From: JACKCB01 sp964452775
GTDB lineage: Bacteria > Chloroflexota > Anaerolineae > Promineifilales > Promineifilaceae
DNA: 64,000 nucleotides
Assembly: GCA_964452775.1 (NCBI GenBank)
Contig: CAYVQP010000004.1
Coordinates: 38,373-102,372 of the forward strand
Direction: 5' to 3'
The notes beneath the pieces were generated by a model. That model made no database searches, was not told the DNA's origin, and saw only the letters and a list, made by a program, of their open reading frames with translations. This document shows, piece by piece, positions 58,125-64,000 of this stretch; within the stretch, counting starts at the first letter, position 1, and every line of letters begins with the position of its first letter. A program made the translations under genes and the position numbers.

Positions 58125-59042
58125 TCAGGCGTCGAAATCCGCCAGCGCCGCCGCCACGGACGCCGCCACGCGAGCATTGTTGCGCAGCAGGGAGAGATTG
58201 GCGCGTAGGCTTTGACCGCCGGTTAATTCCGACACGCGACTCAGCAACCAGGGCGTGGCCGCGGCGCCGCTGATGCCGGCAGCGTCCGCTTCGGCCTGCG
58301 CCTGCGTTGCTGCTTCATCGGCCAGCTGGGAGTCGCATTCATCCTGGGCCGGCACCGGCACGGTGAGTAGCGTACCTGACCTCAGGCCCAATCGCCGCCG
58401 CGCATGGATGATCGCCGCCACTTCCTCCGGCGTATTCACACAGATATCCACCGGATGTCCGCTCGATCGTGAAAAGAATGCCGGCATCTCGTCGGTCTGA
58501 TAGCCGATTATGGGCACGCCGTTTGTCTCCAGCACTTCGCGGGTGAGGGCCAGATCCAGGATGGATTTGGCCCCACTGCTGACCACCGTGACCGGCGTGC
58601 GCCCCAGCTCCAACAGGTCTGCGCTGACATCGAAGGGGTGCCCGCGGTGCACGCCGCCGATCCCGCCGGTGGCGAAAAGCTCGATGCCGGCCAAATGGGC
58701 GATGATCATGGTGCCGGCGACGGTTGTGCCGCCGTCCAGTCGCTGCGCCATGGCCAGGGGAAGATCGCGCCGGCTGCACTTGCGCACCGCCCCGAAGGGC
58801 CGGGCAGCCAGATAGCTCATTTGTTGGCCGGTCAGCCCGACATGGATTTCGCCATTGAGCAATGCGATGGTCGCCGGCGTAGCCCCGGCAGCGCGCACCG
58901 TTTCTTCCACATCTCGCGCCAATTCCAGGTTCAGGGGATGGGGTAATCCATGGGTGATGACGGTACTTTCCAGCGCCACGACGGGCCTGTTTTCTGCCAG
59001 GGCAGCGGCTACTTTCGGGTCGGTTACGATTGAGTCTTGCAT
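58125..59042 (-). CDS. psuG: pseudouridine-5'-phosphate glycosidase
   Basis: The protein is 305 residues, the family length. VALESTVITHGLPHP near residues 22-36, ELFATGGIGGVHRG near residue 125 and VVSSGAKSILDLALTREVLET are diagnostic. The enzyme splits pseudouridine 5'-phosphate to uracil and ribose 5-phosphate in the cytoplasm, part of salvage of modified RNA nucleosides. The usual kinase partner PsuK is not adjacent. The gene is 26 bases downstream of nothing on its strand and ends before the GT-C gene, which it may read into. Confidence 0.93.
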   Translation of the reverse strand: MQDSIVTDPKVAAALAENRPVVALESTVITHGLPHPLNLELARDVEETVRAAGATPATIALLNGEIHVGLTGQQMSYLAARPFGAVRKCSRRDLPLAMAQRLDGGTTVAGTMIIAHLAGIELFATGGIGGVHRGHPFDVSADLLELGRTPVTVVSSGAKSILDLALTREVLETNGVPIIGYQTDEMPAFFSRSSGHPVDICVNTPEEVAAIIHARRRLGLRSGTLLTVPVPAQDECDSQLADEAATQAQAEADAAGISGAAATPWLLSRVSELTGGQSLRANLSLLRNNARVAASVAAALADFDA

Positions 59043-59405
59043 GACGGCAATTATCCTCGCAACTGCCTATTCCAGCTAATTGCTCGGCGGGCATTGCTGA
59101 TCGCACGGCGGCCTGGGACAAGACCCCGCCGGTCTCTTCACGGTCTATCGCAAATGGGCTGCGGGCTCTCAAAGAGGAGCCGGCGAGAGAGCTACTTGGA
59201 AAGCCGGCGTCTGCTTGATATTTGACGCGAACATGCCATAATTGCCCGCCAAGCCGGGCAGAACGCCGACTGACCTGATGCCGCTTGCCGAAACGACTGC
59301 CCTACCTGGTGATTGTCTGAGGACTTTACTGTAATACCCGGCCATATCAGGCAGGTCTTCGACATCGGTCATCTCCAGAATTGACATGCATTGGAGGAAA
59401 GAAAG
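59043..59405. other. 363-base non-coding region with a possible promoter
   Basis: No gene is seen between psuG and the amino-acid binding protein. TTGATA (59215-59220) and CATAAT (59237-59242), spaced by 16 bp, could drive the transporter genes with a leader of about 155 bases. GGAGGAAAG just before 59406 is the ribosome site. No riboswitch was recognised. Confidence 0.5.
59215..59242 (+). promoter_or_regulatory. possible promoter of the amino-acid ABC genes
   Basis: TTGATA and CATAAT are spaced by 16 bp, upstream of the binding-protein gene. Support is from spacing and hexamers only. Confidence 0.4.
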
Positions 59406-60305
59406 ATGAGGAATAAGCAATTTACACTATGGTTGGTTATCGCTCTGCTGTTGACCCTGTTGTTGGCGGCATGCGGCTCCAACGAAACAGCGGAGCCGGC
59501 AGCGACAACCGAAACCACCGCTACCGAGGCGCCTGCGGAAGAGGCGGCGACCGAGGCCCCTGAAGAAGCCGCGACCGAGGCCCCTGAAGAGACAGCCGGC
59601 CTTCCCGACCTGGGTGGTCAGGAGATCCGCATCGCGGTTGAGAACGCTTACAACCCGTTCAACTTCATTGATGACAGCGGCAACGCGGTCGGTTATGACT
59701 ACGACATCTTCGCGGAGATCTGCGTCAGGCTGAACTGCACGCCGACCTTTGTGGAGACGAGTTGGGACGCGATGGTGGCGGTAATGGGCGGCACCGGCGG
59801 CTTCGACACCTTTGACATCGGCGCGGACGGGATCACGATTACGGAAGAGCGCGCGCAAAACGTTGACTTCTCCACGCCGTACATCCAGTTGGCGCAGGTA
59901 TTGCTGGTGCGCATGGACGAGACGCGCTTCACCAATGCGGAAGAGTTCGCCGCGGATAGCGCCTTGCTGGTGGGCACGCAGCCGGGGACGACCAACTATG
60001 ACACGGCGGTTGAACTGGTAGGCGAGGAACGAATCGTTGCTTACGACCAGTTCGGCGTGGCGGTGCAGGCGCTGATCAACGGCGACGTGGACGCGGTGAT
60101 CATGGACAATGTCGCCGGCATCGGCTATGTGGGCGCGAATCCGGATGCGGTCATGATCGTCGGCGATCCGTTGACCAGCGAGGAGTTGGGCTTCATCTTC
60201 TCCAAGGGCAGCGAACTGCGCGACGCAGTGAACGCCGCCCTGGCTGAGATGGATGCAGACGGCACGTTGGATACGCTATACGACAAGTGGTTCGCGACTG
60301 AGTAA
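59406..60305 (+). CDS. amino-acid ABC transporter substrate-binding lipoprotein
   Basis: The protein is 299 residues from ATG 59406, behind GGAGGAAAG. A lipoprotein signal ends in LLLAAC. A Thr/Glu/Ala-rich linker (about 25-65) leads to a family 3 binding domain (PF00497): EIRIAVENAYNPFNFIDDSG, DYDIFAEICVRLNC, FDIGADGITITEERAQNVDFSTPY, and ALINGDVDAVIMDN. It captures a polar amino acid outside the cell and hands it to the permease encoded next. The exact amino acid is unknown. Two repeats of EEAATEAP in the linker look like local duplication. Confidence 0.9.
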   Translation: MRNKQFTLWLVIALLLTLLLAACGSNETAEPAATTETTATEAPAEEAATEAPEEAATEAPEETAGLPDLGGQEIRIAVENAYNPFNFIDDSGNAVGYDYDIFAEICVRLNCTPTFVETSWDAMVAVMGGTGGFDTFDIGADGITITEERAQNVDFSTPYIQLAQVLLVRMDETRFTNAEEFAADSALLVGTQPGTTNYDTAVELVGEERIVAYDQFGVAVQALINGDVDAVIMDNVAGIGYVGANPDAVMIVGDPLTSEELGFIFSKGSELRDAVNAALAEMDADGTLDTLYDKWFATE

Positions 60306-60345
60306 CAGCCGCTTCATCAGCGCTAAAGGCAATTAGACCAGGATC

Positions 60346-60383
60346 GAAGAAGGTGTGCCTACCCAGCACACCTTCTTCTTGTT
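60346..60383 (+). terminator. hairpin between binding protein and permease genes
   Basis: GAAGAAGGTGTGC pairs with GCACACCTTCTTC over 13 bp with a seven-base loop, then TTGTTT. It probably lowers permease expression relative to the binding protein, as in other ABC operons. Confidence 0.75.
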
Positions 60384-60432
60384 TATGCGCTCGCCGGCGC
60401 GGGCCGCGGGCGCTATGTCCAGGAGGGACGCT

Positions 60433-61347
60433 GTGACATCCTATCAACCTGATCCCGCATATGGTCCCGGGCGATCGCGAATCGCGCCGGCCCTAGATCG
60501 CATCTATGATCTGCCCTGGTGGATGATCGTCACCGTCATCCTGGGCATACTGGTGTTGTGGCGAATTCTGACCGATCCCACAATGAACGATGCCTTCTGG
60601 TTCATTGTGGGACAGGACCCCGATGCCCTGAAAATGGGCATCATCCTGTTGCAGGGGCTGTTGATGACGATCTTCGTCACCCTGACGGGCTATTCGCTGG
60701 CTCTCACCATTGGCCTGACCGTGGGCCTGGGCCGGGTATCGTCGAACCGCCTGATCTACAATATCGCCACCTTCTATGTGGAGATCATCCGCGGCATTCC
60801 CATGCTGGTGTTGCTGATGGCAATCGCCTTTGTGGTTGTGCCGTTCTTCGTGGATGCGATTAATGCCATTGGCAACTGGTTGTTGACCCTGGGACTTGAA
60901 GGCATCGGCGGCCGGCTGGCGACGCTGACGTCGCGCAATGTCTCAAATACCGGCCGGGTGATCATCGGTCTGGGTATTGCCTACGGCGCGTTTTCGGCAG
61001 AGATTTTCCGCGCCGGCATCCAGTCAATCGAACGAGGGCAAATGGAAGCTGCCCGCGCTCTGGGCATGAGCTACTTCCAGGCCATGCGCTTTATCATTTT
61101 GCCGCAGGCTGTCCGGCGTGTCATGCCGGCCCTGGGCAATGATTTCATTTCCATGCTGAAGGACTCATCTCTGGTCTCGGTGCTGGGTGTGCGGGACATC
61201 ACCCAACTAAACAAGCTTTACACCTCAAGCACGTTCAACTTCGTGCAGGGTTATGTGGTTCTGACCTTTCTCTATCTTACCATGACAATTCTGCTGACCC
61301 GACTGGTGCGGCTGATGGAAGCGCGACTCCGGCGCAGTCAACGCTAG
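60433..61347 (+). CDS. amino-acid ABC transporter permease (HisM/GlnP family)
   Basis: From GTG 60433, six bases after AGGAGG, the protein has 304 residues; ATG 60415 is a weaker option. Five or more TM helices are present. The permease signature is AARALGMSYFQAMRFIILPQAVR, preceded by GAFSAEIFRAGIQSIERGQ. MLKDSSLVSVLGVRDI is also typical. It forms the channel for the amino acid bound by the preceding lipoprotein. No ATPase gene follows, so the energy subunit must be elsewhere. Confidence 0.9.
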   Translation: MTSYQPDPAYGPGRSRIAPALDRIYDLPWWMIVTVILGILVLWRILTDPTMNDAFWFIVGQDPDALKMGIILLQGLLMTIFVTLTGYSLALTIGLTVGLGRVSSNRLIYNIATFYVEIIRGIPMLVLLMAIAFVVVPFFVDAINAIGNWLLTLGLEGIGGRLATLTSRNVSNTGRVIIGLGIAYGAFSAEIFRAGIQSIERGQMEAARALGMSYFQAMRFIILPQAVRRVMPALGNDFISMLKDSSLVSVLGVRDITQLNKLYTSSTFNFVQGYVVLTFLYLTMTILLTRLVRLMEARLRRSQR

Positions 61348-61366
61348 GCGCGCGCAAAGATTCGGC

Positions 61367-62325
61367 ATGAGCGTGCAACTCTTCTCCTATCGCAGGTTGA
61401 TGACCTACGTCTCTTGCAAGCGTCAATATCAGCTGCGCTACGAGAGCCGAGCGGCCTGGCCGGAAGCGCCACTGCCGGAGAAATGGCAACGAGCGGTGGA
61501 GCGGGGACATGCCTTTCACCGGGCTGCCCAGCGACACTTGCTCGGCCTACAAGTAAGTGCGCCGGCCGACCCGTTGACGGGCGACCGGCAAGTCAGACTG
61601 TGGTGGGAACGATTTCTGGAGTGGGAGCCGAATCTGCCGCCGGGCCGTCGTCTGCCGGAGTTGTCGTTGACAGTTCCCCTGGGTGAGCACTTGCTCACCG
61701 GACGATTCGACCTGCTCATATTGGGCGAGCAGAGCATTCACATCTTTGACTGGAAGACAGAGCAGCGTCCCCGGGGGCGCGAGCAGTTGGCGGAAGACTG
61801 GCAGACGGTGATCTACCTGGCTCTACTGGCGGAGGGCGCCGGGGCGCTCGCCGGCAACCTGGGCCGGATCGCGGCGGAGCAAGTTCACCTCACCTACTGG
61901 TTTGCCCGCGACCCGGCCAACCCGGTCACATTTCAGTACAGCGCCGCCGCTCATCAAGATAGTTGGAATCGGCTGAAGCAACTGGCCGACGAGATCACCA
62001 GTACGGCGTCAACGTACACTTCCCGGCCCCTGACCGATGACCGGCGCACCTGCGGCCGTTGCTTATACCAGGTGCTGTGCAACCGGCAAGGCGCGCCGCC
62101 GGCCTCGCCACGGGAATGGGAGCTNNNNNNNNNNNNNNNNNNNNNNNNNNNNNNNNNNNNNNNNNNNNNNNNNNNNNNNNNNNNNNNNNNNNNNNNNNNN
62201 NNNNNNNNNNNNNNNNNNNNNNNNAGGTGCTGTGCAACCGGCAAGGCGCGCCGCCGGCCTCGCCACGGGAATGGGAGCTAAAGGAGCCGGAGCCGGTCTA
62301 CAACTGGAACAGCGTCTACGCTTAG
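61367..62325 (+). CDS. PD-(D/E)XK nuclease with Fe-S-type Cys motif, interrupted by a false gap
   Basis: The gene crosses 100 N (62125-62224) flanked by identical 55-bp copies. Removing 155 positions gives 804 bases, 267 residues, in frame to the stop at 62323-62325. LFSYRRLMTYVSCKRQYQLRY opens the RecB/Cas4-like fold (PF12705). FDLLI and IHIFDWKTEQ supply the catalytic Asp and D-W-K. One N-terminal Cys (about residue 19) and CGRCLYQVLC near the C-terminus form a likely [4Fe-4S] site, as in Cas4 and AddB-type nucleases. It may act in DNA repair. No cas gene or helicase partner is in the window. It is 19 bases behind the permease gene. Confidence 0.8.
62125..62224. other. scaffold gap of 100 N, probably false
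   Basis: The 55 bases before (62070-62124) and after (62225-62279) are identical. The contigs overlap and should be merged. Confidence 0.93.
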
Positions 62326-62332
62326 CCTCACA

Positions 62333-62365
62333 AAACCCCGCAGTTATCGCCGACCTGCGGGGTTT
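62333..62365. terminator. bidirectional terminator between the nuclease gene and gatB
   Basis: AAACCCCGCAG (62333-62343) pairs with CTGCGGGGTTT (62355-62365) around an 11-base loop. The right arm touches the gatB stop codon, so one hairpin may stop transcription from both sides. Confidence 0.8.
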
Positions 62366-63813
62366 CAGCGTAGCTGTTCAAGCTGCCGGCTGAGCACGTC
62401 ATTGACGATCGCCGGGTCCGCCTTGCCGCGAGTGGCCTTCATCACCTGGCCCACAAACCAGCCTCGTATTGCCTCTTTACCGGCGAAATAGGCAGCAACC
62501 TGCGCCGGATTCTCGGCCAGTACCTGGGCCACCGCGTTTTCCAGGGCGACTTCATCAGAGATCTGCGCCAGTCCCCGCTCGGCGACGATCTGTTGGGCCG
62601 CCTTGCCGGAGACAAACATCTCCGCCAGCACCTCTTTGGCGGTGCTGTTGTTAATCGTCCGGCTGGTAAGCAGGTTCAACAACTCTGCCAACCCGGCCGG
62701 CGTGACGCGCACCTGATCGATGGTTTGCTTGTGCTCGTTCATCAGGCTAAACAGGATGTTGATCACCCAGTTCGCAGTCAATTTCGCTTCGCCGCCGGCC
62801 CGCACCGCCTCGTCGAACCATTCGGCGACCAGCCGGTCCTCGGACAGGACGGAGGCGTCGTAGTCGGGCAGTCCCAGCCCTTCGGTATAGCGACGCCACT
62901 TGGCGTCCGGCAATTCGGGCAATGCCGCGCGGATTCCGGCGACCCAGGCATCGTCAATTTCCAGCGGAGGCAGATCCGGCTCGGGGAAGTAGCGGTAGTC
63001 GTCAGCCTCCTCCTTGCCGCGCTGGCTGAAGGTCTCGCGCCGGGCCTCGCTCCAGCCGAGCGTGTCCTGCATAATTCGGCCGCCCCCCTGCAAGATCGCG
63101 GCCTGACGCTGTAGCTCGTACTCAATCGATCCCACCAGCGCGCGAAAGCTGTTCAGGTTCTTCACCTCGGTGCGCGTGTTGAGCACGTCGCTGCCGGCGG
63201 GGCGCACGCTGACATTGGCCTCGAAGCGGATGACGCCTTTCTCCATGTCCCCCGAGTTCACCCCCAGGTAGCGCAGAAGCTGGCGGATCCTGACTCCGTA
63301 GGCCTGAGCTTCTTCAGCGGAGCGCATGTCCGGCTCCGAGACGATTTCCAACAGGGGCACGCCGGAGCGATTGTAATCCACCAGTGAACCGCCCTCATGA
63401 TCGAGGTGGGTGAGCTTGCCCGTATCTTCTTCCATGTGGACGCGGCGAATGCCGATCCGGCGCGTCTCGCCGGAGGGCAGCCGGATGTCAATCCAGCCGT
63501 TTGTGGCCAATGGCAACTCATATTGGCTGATCTGATATCCTTTGGGCAAGTCCGGATAGAAGTAGTTCTTGCGGGCAAAGACATTGTGCCGCTGAATGGT
63601 ACAGTTCAGCGCCAGCGCTACCCGCATGGCGTACTCCACGGCCCGGCGGTTGATCACCGGCAACATGCCGGGCATTCCCAGGCACACCGGACAGACCGCC
63701 GTGTTGGGCGGCGCTTCGACGCTATCCACCACACGGCAGCCGCAGAACATCTTCGAGTTGGTCAGCATCTCGGCGTGAATTTCCAGGCCGATCACGGGTT
63801 CATAGCTGGTCAT
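62365..63813 (-). CDS. gatB: Asp/Glu-tRNA amidotransferase subunit B
   Basis: The protein is 482 residues. PVIGLEIHAEMLTNSKMFCGC at the N-terminus, CPVCLGMPGMLPVIN, KNYFYPDLPKGYQISQYE and LEIVSEPDMRS are diagnostic GatB motifs; the CxC and CPVC pairs bind zinc. The C-terminal YqeY-like tail (AEMFVSGKAAQQIVAE, VLAENPAQVAAYFAGKEA) binds tRNA. With GatA and GatC it converts misacylated Glu-tRNA(Gln) and Asp-tRNA(Asn) to the correct aminoacyl-tRNA. gatA and gatC are not adjacent. An aminotransferase gene ends upstream on the same strand. Confidence 0.97.
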   Translation of the reverse strand: MTSYEPVIGLEIHAEMLTNSKMFCGCRVVDSVEAPPNTAVCPVCLGMPGMLPVINRRAVEYAMRVALALNCTIQRHNVFARKNYFYPDLPKGYQISQYELPLATNGWIDIRLPSGETRRIGIRRVHMEEDTGKLTHLDHEGGSLVDYNRSGVPLLEIVSEPDMRSAEEAQAYGVRIRQLLRYLGVNSGDMEKGVIRFEANVSVRPAGSDVLNTRTEVKNLNSFRALVGSIEYELQRQAAILQGGGRIMQDTLGWSEARRETFSQRGKEEADDYRYFPEPDLPPLEIDDAWVAGIRAALPELPDAKWRRYTEGLGLPDYDASVLSEDRLVAEWFDEAVRAGGEAKLTANWVINILFSLMNEHKQTIDQVRVTPAGLAELLNLLTSRTINNSTAKEVLAEMFVSGKAAQQIVAERGLAQISDEVALENAVAQVLAENPAQVAAYFAGKEAIRGWFVGQVMKATRGKADPAIVNDVLSRQLEQLR

Positions 63814-63878
63814 ATCAATCTACTCAAGCGGACCGGCCGAACGTTAGCTTTGGCCGGGGTCCCAATGGCGCCTCGCTC

Positions 63879-64000
63879 TCAGCCATGGCGGCGCATGAAC
63901 GCCTCGATGCGATTCAGCGCCTCCTCGAGCTTCTCATAGGCGGTTGCATAGGATGCGCGCACGAAGCCGGCTCCACTCTGGCCAAAGGCGTCGCCGGGAA
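63879..64000 (-). CDS. C-terminus of a class I/II PLP aminotransferase, cut by the window
   Basis: Forty codons to a stop at 63879-63881 read PGDAFGQSGAGFVRASYATA and then YEKLEEALNRIEAFMRRHG. The phrase FGxxGxGFVRxSYA, where the Arg binds the substrate carboxylate, and the ending helix are typical of aspartate-aminotransferase-like enzymes (AAT family I-gamma). The start, the cofactor Lys and the bulk of the gene are outside the window, so the substrate cannot be judged. Confidence 0.8.
   Translation of the reverse strand, partial: PGDAFGQSGAGFVRASYATAYEKLEEALNRIEAFMRRHG

Noticed and set aside
61367..62325. Cas4 as part of a CRISPR system
   Set aside because: The Cys/PD-(D/E)XK pattern fits, but no cas1, cas2 or repeats occur in the window; a general RecB-like nuclease is the safer call.

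Overview
The window reads as a chromosomal scaffold piece from a member of the Chloroflexota, probably the Anaerolineae/Caldilineae side of the phylum. This is an inference from gene content: very large GT-C/DUF2723 glycosyltransferases with beta-sandwich tails, an uncharacterised histidine-phosphatase/DUF3090/SCO1664 trio known from Actinobacteria and Chloroflexi, long Thr/Pro/Ala-rich lipoprotein linkers, a Cox15-like heme A synthase, and a high-GC sequence rich in GCCGGC. There is no rRNA, phage, insertion sequence or CRISPR array. Five runs of exactly 100 N mark scaffold joins. Two of them are flanked by an identical 55-bp sequence on each side, so those gaps are false and the genes across them are intact.

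Layout. 1-8.8 kb: a truncated GT-C type membrane protein, a CAU-anticodon tRNA, a sulfotransferase, a DUF2723 glycosyltransferase, an N-formylglutamate amidohydrolase family protein, a DppB/DppC permease pair without partners, and tRNA-Leu(GAG). 8.9-19.1 kb: a sugar-nucleotide epimerase, a membrane-anchored putative gluzincin, thioredoxin reductase, a sirtuin, the three-gene trio, and the cell-shape operon mreC-mreD-PBP2. 19.1-32.1 kb: a minus-strand block with four secreted TIM-barrel glycoside-hydrolase-like proteins, a Wzt-type ABC ATPase, an FAD oxidoreductase, RNase Z, RNA 3'-phosphate cyclase and a CopD-like protein.

32.1-43.8 kb: an SCP2 protein, an amidohydrolase fused to a CYTH-like domain, pyrimidine-nucleoside phosphorylase, a degenerate Nudix protein, polyphosphate glucokinase, a GT39 glycosyltransferase, a candidate small RNA, the lipid II flippase MurJ and an unknown two-TM protein. 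44-49.2 kb: a cytochrome c maturation operon (ccmA, ccmB, ccmC, ccmD, ccdA, resA/tlpA-like) interrupted by a tandem 65-bp hairpin repeat array and three real assembly gaps, ending with a DUF2085 protein. 49.2-64 kb: a second candidate small RNA, urocanate hydratase, a response-regulator/GAF/histidine-kinase hybrid overlapping heme A synthase, a YifB/ComM ATPase, a TPR protein, a GT-C mannosyltransferase-like protein, PsuG, an amino-acid ABC binding protein and permease, an Fe-S type PD-(D/E)XK nuclease, GatB, and the end of an aminotransferase gene.

Themes. Envelope building (GTs, MurJ, MreCD/PBP2, Wzt), aerobic cytochrome/heme supply (Ccm, CtaA) and secreted polysaccharide-active-like proteins dominate. 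At least four genes start 6-7 bases after a TATAAT-like box, which predicts leaderless mRNAs. The items most worth following up are the trio operon, the amidohydrolase-CYTH fusion, two putative small RNAs with C/U-rich anti-Shine-Dalgarno tracts, the 65-bp hairpin array inside the ccm operon, and the GH-like cluster containing a GH18-like domain with a lost catalytic Glu.
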